Source of the DNA: Blasia pusilla
Lineage: Eukaryota > Marchantiophyta > Marchantiopsida > Blasiales
NCBI GenBank assembly: GCA_050084515.1
Contig: CM114271.1
Location: forward strand, 44,082,001-44,146,000
Direction: 5' to 3'
Length of the DNA stretch: 64,000 nt
A program made the translations under genes and the position numbers. Of the stretch, positions 12,753 to 24,600 are shown piece by piece; positions within the stretch are counted from its first letter, which is position 1, and every line of letters begins with the position of its first letter. The notes under the pieces were generated by a model. It was given only the letters and a program-made list of their open reading frames with translations. It did not search any database and was not told where the DNA came from.

Positions 12753-15427
12753 TCCACAACAACCTCCACAAAGGTTTCCTATTGATCCGACTAAGCTGAG
12801 ACGCTCTTGGTCCTTTCACTGCAATGTAACCAGTATTTGCCCAACAAATGTCACGTCGGTCCAGGTCTACACCAAGATATTATCTGCGTTCAGTCTCTTC
12901 AGGAATTTCAGTGTTCAACTTTGCGGTACAACTCTGCAAGATTATCGTAAACAGGTAGAAACAGGTGCAGTTGATCAAACGGTCACTATTCTGGCAGGAG
13001 GCTGAAACTGCACGATCCTTTTTCAGTGTAGACTGAGGACTTGGTGCACCTGTAGATTTCCAGTATCAGAATTCAGTAACAATTGTGGGCGATGCCTTCT
13101 TTCCGAGAGAGGACGACAGGTGTCGGACTAACCTTCATGTGGAATCAAGAATTCTTTATGTGTAAGCCTTCCAAGGGATTGGTCAGATCGGCGGTGTAAT
13201 ATCGAACGACACCGTGAGAAAAGTACGTTGTACACGTTTTTTTCCAAGACTGGGCAGAGACCTTATCTTCTCGACCAATCGAGATTTCAGAAGCTGGGGA
13301 GAGAGGTATGGCTTTGGGACGGAGACCCAGGCAAATGAGAGGAAAAAGAGGTAACTGAGGTGCCGATTGGTCCAGAGGAATATGAAGTTAGTGATATGAA
13401 ATGAAGGATCGATACGTTACGAGCTGCCTTGTGTCAAAAATCTTTGATGTGCAGGATGACTTGTAGACGATCAGAAATAGAGAAGATAGGCTCTCCCACG
13501 CCTTTGGCAAACTCTGAAGTTCATATGCGCTAGTCCCTCCGACTAACGAGGGTCCGGCGCCAGATCATTCCAAACGAGTTTATCCACTCCCTCGTACAAT
13601 AGGGATTTGCATCTGATGGTAGTCCACAACCTGGTCAGCATAACCACCCGATTGATTCTGAATCCAGAATTGCGAGGGAAATTTCCGCTACACCAGATCG
13701 CAACAAACACCGCACTTCTGGTAACGCACGACTCCTGCGCAGATCGTCTGACGCACCATGAAATCCTGTCGAAATCCCTCCTGCAAGCACGTCGAGCTTT
13801 CGATAAATACCCGGCCGAGACGTAGAGATCGTACTGCGACGGAGTCCCTGGTCGGCAATGTGGTGAAGATCAGCGGTGACTTTCAGGGACCATATGTGAA
13901 CCAAAAGAGCGTAATGACTGACCAGAACGGAAACGATCCAAATGATGAGCAGACTGAATAAGTGAAACGTAAAAGTAACACGAATAACAAAACAAAACGG
14001 CCAAAAACGACGTACGCTCGACAAGCCGGAAGATTCAAGCACTAGAAACCTCAATGTACTCGACACCATTCGCGTCCCCACGCCTCCCGAAGAAAACAAA
14101 CTCAAAAAAATATCGTAAAGCTTCCAATCATACTCACTTCCAGCGAGCAACCTCCTCCGCTACACCTCGTATCTCCCCTTCCGACACCTTCCCCCCCACA
14201 CCGATCTCCGCCCGCGGCATGAACCGAGCGATTCTTAAAACTCTCTGCGCGAATTGTTCGCCATACCTTCTGAAAGTCCGGTCTGCATCGACTACAAACT
14301 CCGCCAGCCACCTGATCCCAATGATTCAGATGCTACGCCCCCCGCACAACATCTGCCAACGACTTCGCCCTCCCTTCCGTTCCCCAAGAATTCCGGATGA
14401 AGAGAACCATCCAACATCCGAATAGTACAAAAGAAACATTCAAAACTCGTTGCTCCCGAGATCCATAGCGTACCTTCCCCTCATTCAATCCAAGTCCTCG
14501 TCCCGACCCCCCCTCGTCCCAAACCTTGTCCAATTCATTTCCCGATCTCTCTGGATCCAAACCACAACCCGAGCTCAAATTGACCCCAAATTATGCTCCG
14601 TAAGAGATCCAATACGGTCCCACTGGAATGGGAGCTACGCTCAGTTTAGGGTAAGCATAGCCGACTAATCCACGTGGAAAATTACCAGCTGTTGAGCTCC
14701 CATTCGCGCGGTCCTCCCTTTTGGCAATATTCCGTCGAAAGGCTTCATGAAGTAGCTGACTTCCGCTGACTATGCGTCACATACAAAGCTCTGGGCTTAT
14801 CTGAGCTGCGGATTGAAAGGATCGAACGGTTTCTCCTCCCCAGAAGGTGGGCCAGTGGGCGCCCGACAAAGTCATGTGGTCCTACTTCTGCGGGCGCTCT
14901 GTGGCCGGGTTTAGGCGGTCATATGTGTGACTAAGTTCGTCTCTTGACCCATAAATGCCTGCTTCTTTTAGGAATCTTATGATAACCTAGTATATATCCT
15001 GCGCTGTAGTTTCTGAAAAGTTCCATTTCCTCTCGTTCGTTCAAGCTCTTCTTTTCCTATATTTCACCGACTCCTCCACCAAGTTTGGGCTTTGCTTAAT
15101 TATATTTGATTTGATTCGGCCCCTTCAAGCCTTCCATTAATCTGGGAGATTTGACAGAAAGTTAGCACTCGCACTCGAATAGCTGCGTTTTAAAACGCTT
15201 CATTTCCATCATGTTGCTCCAGAGTCCAGTCACTCACTGTGCCTGTTGTTGTGGGTTGCAGGATCAGCGATTAATTTGGGGATAACAATACGCAGAATCT
15301 CAGTGTAGACATCCTTTATCGCTTTCTCATAACCTTCTAAAAGACCCGTGAGTGGCCCCGTCCATAACCGCCACGTTGGCAGACTATAAGGTGTCGCTCC
15401 TCTGCCGCTCCTCTGCTCCCACCGCAA
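12753..15427 (-). other. Possible unrecognised exons or long 5' leader upstream of the DPP-like gene
   Basis: No known family is recognised. On the minus strand about 14451-14570 is open (…DPERSGNELDKVWDEGG…) and ends at a good donor (AAG|GTACGC). About 14155-14315 follows a CAG acceptor and ends before GTGAGTATG. It is open in two frames, one rich in Arg and Glu (RIARFMPRAEIGVGGK). A further open stretch lies at 13635-13960. Phases do not close convincingly, so this could be a spliced 5' UTR, a non-coding transcript or a lineage-specific gene. A small open frame at 15230-15427 (-) has no recognised match. Confidence 0.25.
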
Positions 15428-16015
15428 AGGTACGAAAACGTGGCACCATCTTAAGGACTGCAGAAAGTTAAAACGTGTGTATGTGGCTGTTGCTGCCCCG
15501 GGTGAGAAATCTGCAGCCCGGGCATTTAATGCCGGGTATTGCTAAAGGAGGAATTGTGGGTGGATTTCGGAAGGTGGGGGCATTCTGGGTTGGGTTTGCA
15601 CTTATGGGATGCGGTAAAGGGCGTTGCAGTCACCCCTTCATCTCGCATTGCATACACCTTTGCTCCCACATGAATTTAAGGCCAAATGCCACTCCTCCAT
15701 CCAAATGATTCGTTGAGGATTGGGGGAGAAGAAGTACTTTTTATTCCGTGGGTAATTTTTCTTATTTTTTAATGAAACGCTATATTGAAGAATTTCTGCC
15801 AAAAAATTTCATCACTATTTACATAATTTGTACTATTAACATAGGAGCGATTTTCAAGTGGCGACACGAGATAGTCCACCACTTATCCTTTGAACGTACT
15901 GCGTGGCATGGGCATTCGGTAGCATTCAAAGTTAGGGAGCGGGAACGGTGCTTTTAGGGTTAGGGACTGTGGAGTGGACCGTGCATCGTACGGTCCCTTC
16001 ACGGGTCCTGACTAG
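15428..16015. other. Intergenic, possible Helitron 3' end at the right edge
   Basis: No gene is seen. At 15976-15996 the sequence GGACCGT and its complement ACGGTCC form a 7-bp stem, and CTAG follows at 16012-16015, directly before a TCTATATT start. This resembles a Helitron 3' end, but the hairpin-to-CTAG spacing (~15 nt) is longer than usual. Confidence 0.3.
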
Positions 16016-16166
16016 TCTATATTATTATTGAAGTTGACACATGTCCTTTTTAGTGAATAGAATCCTTGTTGCCTAAGCTAAGAGGATCGTTCAATTTCAA
16101 TTGAACACTTAGGATGAGTACTTCAAAATTATACATCCGTGCTTGCATGGCACGGGCAACAGCTAG
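16016..16166 (+). mobile_element. Small non-autonomous Helitron-like element
   Basis: The element begins TCTATATTATTATTG, the TC start common in plant Helitrons. It ends with a perfect 6-bp hairpin (CCGTGC at 16137-16142, loop TTGCATG, GCACGG at 16150-16155), 7 nt (GCAACAG), CTAG, and a following T. There are no terminal inverted repeats or target duplication, as expected for Helitrons. It encodes nothing. It abuts a CTAG on its left, which may be the end of another copy. Confidence 0.6.
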
Positions 16167-18733
16167 TACTCTTAAATATTCCAATCCACTCATATAAGTG
16201 GCCCCATTAGTCCTTTTGAAAATTTGAAACAACTCTTTCATGTTTTCAAGAGAGATAAGAAATCCATTTAATTATAACTAGTGTGCGGACCTTTGAGAGG
16301 GGTGGAGAGAAAATAATTATCACAACACTTGGATAGGGTAGATGGAGAGGATAAAATAAGAAGAATTTGTAAGGACCTAATAACAAATCTCAAAAGAGGA
16401 GATATTTCATCTTTCCTTGTCTCTTTAACAAAAAATTATTGTGCCCATTATTGGATTGTTGCTCATGTTGGCATGCTGTCGTGCGCATACATATCGCTAC
16501 ACAACATACATCGCTCGTCACATCTACACCACACAACACCGATCTTCCCCACACACGGGTCGATCCACACATGTACAAAAATCAACTCATACATATACAT
16601 GGAGATCACACAACCTGAGTATAACCACTAATATATTTAGGTTATAAATCTCAACAAATCATTATCCTTTAGGAAATATGGATTTTATTTGTATTAGTGG
16701 TTAAGAAAAGTATAACTTTATATGGATCCAACTTGTATTTTTTTCCAAACAAAAAATTTTTTTGAGTCAAGTCCTCGGTCAAGTTTTAACATTAAGACTT
16801 GCTTATGCAATAAGAATTATATTAAATTAAGAGAAAAAATTCAATTTTTTCATTCATTTTTTCCACATATTTAAAAAAAAGATAAGAGTATTTTTTACAT
16901 CACAAGAGTAATTGAACTAATAGAGATAATCCATTATCAAAATTAATATCATATCGTAAAAAAATTCATTAAAAAATTATCTTTTATAAAGATGCTTCTA
17001 CTCTTGTGGAAATTCTTACTAGTAAATCTATATTATTTAGAGAAGATGGGGTTAGGGAAACCCTCTTCCGGTGTTGACATCAAAGCTCTTGTGCTATTGA
17101 CACAAGTTTGAACAATACTTAAATTAAAAGGACCAAAGACTTAATGAGTGTCAAGAAAATTTCCCTTCACTTAGGCATAGCACTAGCATCATACTACTAT
17201 TTTATTATAGAAGTCTTCAACAAAATAGAAAAGACTTCTATGATTTTAATATAACTATTTGGTGTAGGGTTTACTATTTTTCAAATCCGAATCTTCTTTC
17301 TTTAACCACCTTATTCTTTCTTAAACGGCCTTATCCACTTTTGTCTCACTTTCTTGTTTTGAGAAAATAAAACAAATATCTCCGCTTTATCATACTCCAA
17401 TCCCCCATCTCCTTATTTTTTAGAGGAAATCCTCGTCTTAATTAACAAAATCTACATTGTTAGAATAATGCATATCTAAATTCTTTTATATATATAAATA
17501 AACTATAATCTCAAGTCAAAAGTCATCTTCCCATTTTAGGGAACGACAATAGAGTCTCAAGTAGGACCCTTCCTAAAATTGTATTGTTCTAATATGAATC
17601 TATATAATAATTGGCGACCACATAGGCATAGTATGACTCTCCTTTAGTTATGGCCCTTGTGGGAAAGATATGAACACTTTGGAGCAACAATTCTATATAA
17701 CAAATGTGTTTCCTCCTTTTTAAGCTTCAAATTAGCAAATCAAATAAGTAGTAGTGAATCAAATTTTTCCTAGATAATTGGTTTGTAAGATAATTAAATT
17801 GATTAGAAAATAATTTTAAGATGCTGAATTCTTTTAGTTTAAAAGGTATTTCTATTAAATATATTTGTTAATATATGCATGATTTTTAAAATCTTATTTG
17901 AATAAGTAACTAATTGATATGCTAAATTATCAATCTTCTCATCATATTATTCCATTTGACTGCTTGAATACAAGTATATAATAATAGAGCCATTTCAATT
18001 CTCTTCCAATCCACAGATTATGTGGATTTGAATAACAATCATCTATAAAATATTCACAAACTAATTGGAGGATGTAGTTTTTTTGTTATTCTTATGTTAG
18101 ACGAGTGTCACTAGATTTCTCATAAAAAAACTTTTGGTCATCTTAATTGGGGATCACATAGAGAGATGGGTAGGGAACATGAATTCGTAAAGAGGAATCC
18201 TTGCATACCACAATCCTTTACAAATCCTTTTTAGGACATCATTCTTAAATTGTAATTCTTGCTTGTCCAAATGACTTGTAATGGACAAATAACACTCATG
18301 TAACGTATGTGTCTAAGAGCTAGTTGTACAAAGAATTTTCTTCACGACCACCAAGATCCTTTCAAAGTAGTTGCATTAGAATGGTACTTAGTTCATAAGT
18401 ACTTAGGTACACTCTCTTATCATATATTTCTACCCTATATTTTTACCATACAACTTATTATAATTTATCTCTTGTTTATAATCTTACCATTGTGACCATT
18501 ATTTTCCGAATCTCAATTCTCACGGAGAGATTATGAGAACACATCGAGGTCACCCTAACTTTTAGACAAAATGGTATAAAAAATGGAAATTAATTTTTAT
18601 TTTAAAATAAATAAAATTTCCATTATTATTTTTTGATTAGAAACAAAACATTTCGTCAGCAAAGCTCTTAATCTATATTATCAATAGAGGATGGACTTAG
18701 AGGGATAGATCCCCTTGGATTAACTCATCTATA
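16167..18733. other. Very AT-rich non-genic DNA with repeat ends
   Basis: No gene is recognised. The sequence is strongly AT-rich with many short open frames. TCTATATTATTTAGAG at ~17028 and ATCTATATAATAATTGGC at ~17599 resemble transposon starts also seen at 16016 and 18734. This stretch is probably a graveyard of such elements. Confidence 0.4.
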
Positions 18734-20678
18734 TAATAATTGGCAATCCCATATGCATAATAGTGAGAAAATAGGCAACATGTTTGAATTTGTGCCATAT
18801 TAGATGGATAGAAATAGAAGAGATTTGAGTGGAGTAAAATTTTTTTAACCAAGAAATAATTTTTTAAATATTATAATGGGTGTTATAAATATAAATAAAA
18901 AATTATAATTTTTGCCTCAATTCATATTTGATGGAAATGGAAAATAAATTTTAATAGAGAAGGAGTAGATTTTGTTTAAATTTTATGATAGGATAAAATT
19001 ATTTAGGGGATTGGGATATCATTTAAATTTGAATGGAGGATTGTGATTACTAAGAAGAGTGAAATGTTTTGGTGGGAAGAGTGGAAGCGGAAGAATAGGT
19101 ATTGTTCAAATTTCTACGGAGGAATGAAATTATTGAGGGGAAATCGGCATTATTTAAAGCTGATTTTTTCTTACTCTTTTGAGATTGTTAAAATTGGAAA
19201 TTAGACTTAAAATTTGAAATTAAATTAAATTAAATTTCAAAATTTAAGTATAATTAAAAAATGATTATTGACACTTGTTGTCTTCTATTAAGAAAACTTT
19301 GTCACAAGCAACATACTAGTGTCCTCTAAGGATACCCTTGCACATGACATGTGTCCATTTAAGGGAAAGGTAAAGAATTAAGGGAGGAGATGATAGGGGA
19401 GAAGAGGAGGGGAGCCTTTTTTGGTTTCTTATTTCATAACTTTTGAGGAGTAGAGGTTAAATTTAATGATTTTTCTATTTTTTCCCTATGAGTCGAAAGA
19501 TTTCTTTCTTGAAAAAATTTATGGGGTTAGGTTTTGAAGAAAAAATCATCTCGTTTAATTCTTCTAAATTTCTTGATTCCCTTAAAATTTCAAATTATAT
19601 ATTTTCCTAGATATTAGGGTAGAGAAATTTCGTTTCAAAATTTATTTCAGAAAAAAGCAAGAAAATGCACAATATGTGTAACTAAAGGTGGATTCTTATT
19701 CTATTTCTAAGGATTTATTTTTGAATTATTCTCTTATTATTTCTAAGATTTGTGTTATTGGAAAAAAATCCTTTTCAAATTTAAATTCTCTCACAAAATT
19801 TCATAATTTCCATTTCATTTTAATATTTTAACGTACATTTCAAAATCGTGCATGACAAGGACATCTTACTCGTTAATTTTTAAAAAATAACTAGTAAAAA
19901 CTTTTAAAAAAATTAGAATAATATTTTTGATAGTACATGCTACGGGTCTTGGTAGATTTTTCCAAATAACTTATTTACTATCTCCTGAATTTTCGGTCAT
20001 CCCAAATATAAGAATGATATATATCGAACAGGCTAACTACCTAAAAAGAAAGAACAACTAATCACGTATGGGTAATTAAAGGAACTAGTAAGGAAAAAAA
20101 ATAATGTTTAAACAGTTTTTGTTAGTGGAGGGATAAATGATGACCATACCTCTGACACAAATTCAGACTTTTCTTTTTCAATTCAAAGTCATTTTCCTTT
20201 TCCAAAATATAACATGTGAATAAATACAATTATTTCTTAAAATGATCATGCTATTTATTTCAAATTTTAAATATGATTTCTATTTTGGAAAATCTTATAA
20301 GAGTAATAACATTCCACTTTTCTTAGTAATTATAATCCTCAATTCAAATTTAAATGATATCCCATTACACTAAGTAATTTTATTTTTTCATAAAATTTAA
20401 ACAAAATCTATTCCTCCATTAAATATTTATTCCTTTCTCTATCAAATATGAATTGAAGTAAAAATTAAATAAAAAAATCATATTAATTACATTGTATTAA
20501 TATTTATAATCACCAATTATAATATTAAATATTAATTGATTAATACATATTCCATTCAAATCTTATTCGATTCTTTTTCTATTTCTATCCATCTAAAACA
20601 ACAAAATTCAAGAATGGTACCTATTTTGTCTTATTATCTTATCTTGTCGTATTAAGCATATGTGGTTGCCAATTATTA
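18734..20678. mobile_element. 1.9-kb AT-rich foldback (large terminal inverted repeat) element
   Basis: The arms are long inverted repeats, roughly 18734-19066 and 20314-20678. The left end TAATAATTGGCAA-CCCATATGC matches the complement of the right end. Further in, TAGATGGATAGAAATAGAA (~18801) pairs with the region near 20580. GATATCATTTAAATTTGAAT (~19015) pairs with the region near 20350. The ~1.2-kb interior is AT-rich and shows no transposase. The arms have diverged, so the element is old and inactive. A third copy of the terminal motif sits at ~17600. Confidence 0.65.
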
Positions 20679-21631
20679 CACAGACGAAAAATTTGTGGAC
20701 GACAACCATCACCGGCGGCGTAAATGAGTGAGACACCAGACTGCAAATTGAGAAAGGACGACGGAGGGGCAGAGAACGACAGCTCTCCGCCTTTCACGGC
20801 AGTCACAGTCAGGGCCTGAGTATAACTTTCCCCGTTCGAACCCACAGCGCAGGCGAGTCGAGAATCGAAATGCAGTGGCGACCAGAGAGGGCAGCAGAGG
20901 AGAGAGGAATTCGAGTAGAGAGGAGAGGAGAGGAGAGGAGAGCGGAGGGGCCGGTTCGTTGCTGCTGCGGGTGCAGGAAAGGAAGGGATTCGAGAGCGAG
21001 GTAGACGTTGGAGAAGGTTTCGGAATCTCCAGGCGAGGCGAACTGGTCCAGCGAGCGAAACACGGCATCTGGGTGCGTGTGTGGATGTGGCCTGAGTGAT
21101 AACGGTAAGCGAAATTGGCACTACATTTTCGCGGAGAGGGTCACCGGACTCTTGAAATCGGTTCCGGATTTCGGGGCTTTCGATGGAGGTGAGAGTCGAG
21201 GCGAGAATGGGTGGGTCTCTGGTGGAGATTCCTGCAGTCCGTCACGGCGGAATTGGGGAGGAGGATGTTGAGGTGTTTCCGGAGGTGATGGAGACCGGGA
21301 ACAGATGATTGATTTCGTCGAGTGGAGTGCGAGGGAGTCTTCATTTGGCGTCGAGGCTGTTTCACGCTTGGAAACGTATGGGGAATTTGGGCGATCCAAG
21401 AGTGGCCCAGCTCGTCAGAGGACTCTGCGAAAGTGTGCCTTATGTTACACAGGATTTGGACGATGACGGCGATAGCGTCGCCTCTGGTTCGTCGTGCGGC
21501 GACGATGTTCGTCCCCAAGTGAGATGATTTCTCCGCTGTTGCAATTCTTGTCCGTCAGCACTGCCTTTATCGCTCTTTCAGAAATCGAAGTCGTTTTCCC
21601 CCTTTCTTAACGAGGGCCCAACGAAAAATTG
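20679..21631 (+). promoter_or_regulatory. Upstream region of the DRM gene, GC-richer, with a purine tract
   Basis: Composition changes sharply from AT-rich DNA to mixed or GC-rich sequence. A GGAGA-type tandem purine tract lies at about 20917-20945. Overlapping open frames occur on both strands, none recognisable. By position and composition this is the promoter and 5' UTR of the methyltransferase gene starting at 21632. No TATA box was assigned. Confidence 0.4.
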
Positions 21632-24600
21632 ATGTCTCAGCGGCGCGACCATGTCGAAACACTCGAAGAAGAGTGCGATGGAAAGCTAGCGAGACTCGTC
21701 GAAGCTGGATTTCCAATTGAACCAGCTTGCGACGTCCTTCGCGTAAACCGTGAGTGATTTCTCTGGATTGCCGTTTGCTAGCCATGAATTCGCATCTGCT
21801 TGTAATTCTATTCGAATTGCTTATACTGTTGCAATTTTGCGATTGCAGCAAGCTGGAGCTTGGAGCAGATTATCGACAGCCTGCTGATGCAAGGACAGTC
21901 CATCATGAAGGTAGCAATTGTTGTCATTATGGTTTGGTTTCCCTCCGTCCCTCCTGACCATTAGTGTTGCAGGTGATACCTCGAGCCGGTCACCACAGAG
22001 GGTCTGGAGTGATGGAGTTGAGGGAAATGTCGCACTGGTTTTTGATGGCATCGCGGTACCAATGCAATTCGGCATAGGCTGTTGCAAACAATTACTTGAT
22101 TCCAGAACGACAACGAGATCTCTTCTTTTCGGGCCTTACGAAATGTGATTGTCTTGGAAGAACCTTCGTTTATTCTGTAGTTGTCTCCTCATCATGTTTG
22201 TAGTGTTTGGCTTCCAGGATCCGTCGAGCTCAGCTCACAACAATGGGTTTTCATCTTCACCACCAACCGAACTGGTCCGACGTCAGAGTGCTTCTCGTGC
22301 GATGGGCAAATGGATGTCTGGAAAACTCGATAGGATCGGGAGTTCTAAGCAGAAGGTTTACCCAGACGATGATCCACCCAACGAGCACGAGGAGATGGAA
22401 ATTGTCCATTCGAGACCACATGGTGTTGTGGACAAAGGGAAAGGTCCCGTGGACGGTCCATTTGAAGAGGTGAATGGGCTTAGGCTTTAAGTCGCTCACC
22501 CATCCATGTCCGAGAATGGGTTTTACAGATTTAGAGTCTCAGAGTTGGACTGCTTCCTGGTAGTAGGCATTGTTAGCTAAAACCTTGATTGTTTGAAGGA
22601 ATCAACTGCCATTCTTCATTCGTCTGTATCACTTGAGCCTCAGACATTTGGGCCTATCTGCGTTCGTTTTATTATCATTGTACCGAGTCATCCTGGCGAT
22701 ATTGAGAAATGTGAAGGGGGCTTGTTGCAATACATCGAAATACAAGCCTGACTATCCTCCTGTGGCGAGGGTTTGCACTCAATCACGTTGGAATAAATTC
22801 TGATGGTGAAGGTCTTGCATTATTATCTCTCTTACGCAATTTTCTCTAATCGATTTCTGGTGGTCATTTTCCCACAGAATGTTAATTACGGGTCAGATTC
22901 AGAGCCAGGGGCTCCCAATTCAGATCCATGGGGCCAGGAGTCAGAAGAAGGAGGAAAGCAAGCCACCCTTTCAAGAATGGGTTTCGCTGAAAAGCTTATT
23001 GACCAAGCCATTCAAACTTGTGGTTAGCTTCTCTCTGATTTAACGAATTTTTGCACTCACTGAGTTACCCTGATGCCATATTGTAAGGTACCTTTGATCA
23101 CAACCACAGTTGTATTTTGATGGTATGATACTTTTCGAGGCTTTCTGTCTTCCATAATACCTGATTCGCAAGGCTCTGATCTACGCAGGAGAAGACCAAA
23201 GTGTAGATGAACTTTGCGATTTTATCCTCAGGCATTTGAAAATACACCCTGAGAGTGATCCCGATTGGGTAAGAATTGAAAGTAGGGTTATGCCTTTTGC
23301 TATAAGTCTCTGGGTCTGCTGTATTGTCAAGTGTCCATTCCTAACCTCGCTTACAAATGAGGATCATTGCTGTCTGTTAGGACGATGTCTTGTCATGGAT
23401 TTGTGTATTGTCAAGTGTCCATCTCATGTATTCCTAGCCTCGCTCACAAATGAGGATCACTGCTGTCTGTTAGGACGATGTCTTGTCATGGATTTGTGTT
23501 ATCTACCAGGTGTATTTTTTGCTTGTCTTGATGGCATTTAAAGTGACGTTCCCATTCGTTTTTGAAGGGTGAGGACGATTACTTAGATGAGGAGATGGGC
23601 AATGTGGAGTTATTTTTGCCAGAGAAAAGTTCTCTTCAAGGGAAAGCTGCAAAGTCATTGCTGATGATGGGATTCAATCCAGACAACGTATGTCAAGCTG
23701 TTGAAGCTCGTGGTATGTGTGACCTTCATTATCCCTTAGTAATCTCTGTTGAACATTTCTTGTGGTATGTGTGATCTCCCTTACCCCTCGGCAATCTCTG
23801 TTGACTATTGCTTGTGGTATGTGCGAAATTTCTTACCTCTTAGTTATGTCTGTTGACCATCACTTGCGCTGAACCGTGTGACTTTGGACATCATAGCTTT
23901 TCCTTGCCCTGTGTTCAACCTAATTGGTGCTAAGGTTTTGGATACAAGGCCATGACGGGCATGGCATAGAAGGTTAGCACTTTCTGGGTGAAGTCACTCT
24001 AAGTCAGAAGCGGCATTGGGCTTATGGGATTCAGGGGACGACGCATCGGAGGATGATCTCATAGAGTTCCTCGAGGGAAGTTCGCCATACTGGGTGAAGC
24101 TCAGACAGTTGCTGAAAATGGAGTATTCGCTTCCTGCGTGCAAGAGAGCTCTTGATTCTTATGGTACATCTCTTCCAAATTATAGAGCCCCAAGAATGTA
24201 GTAATCCACAGTGGATTGTTTTTGGTCACTTTGGCTCCCACCCTCTTGGCAAGAGTTCGTCTTCAGTTGGTTTTCTTTCCTCGTCACTTTTTTGTTGGAG
24301 AAAGTCCCTAACCATGGAGTGGGCTGGTTGTAGCCGATGGTGACATCGATGAACTCGTTAACTTCATGAAGGCTCTGGAGTATGAAGCAGAAGAAGAATG
24401 TATTCGAAACACTTTAGAAGACGATGTGAGTTCTTTCGTATTATCTCCCATGAAGATACCCTCATGTCTTTGCTCTCTAAGTATCATGAGGACAGATTCA
24501 TGGATATGTACTTACTGTGGTTGTGCACTATGCAATTTGGGATAGGATGATGACCGAGAGCTGTCTCCACCTCATGTGGCTAAATCAAGCAAACGGCAAA

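Noticed and set aside
15951-15970. TTTAGGGTTAGGG telomere-like motif
   Set aside because: Only two units; chance or a short interstitial motif.
20709-21527. Several overlapping open frames on both strands
   Set aside because: GC-rich and purine-rich promoter sequence before DRM; frames are Ser/Pro/Leu-biased and mutually exclusive.
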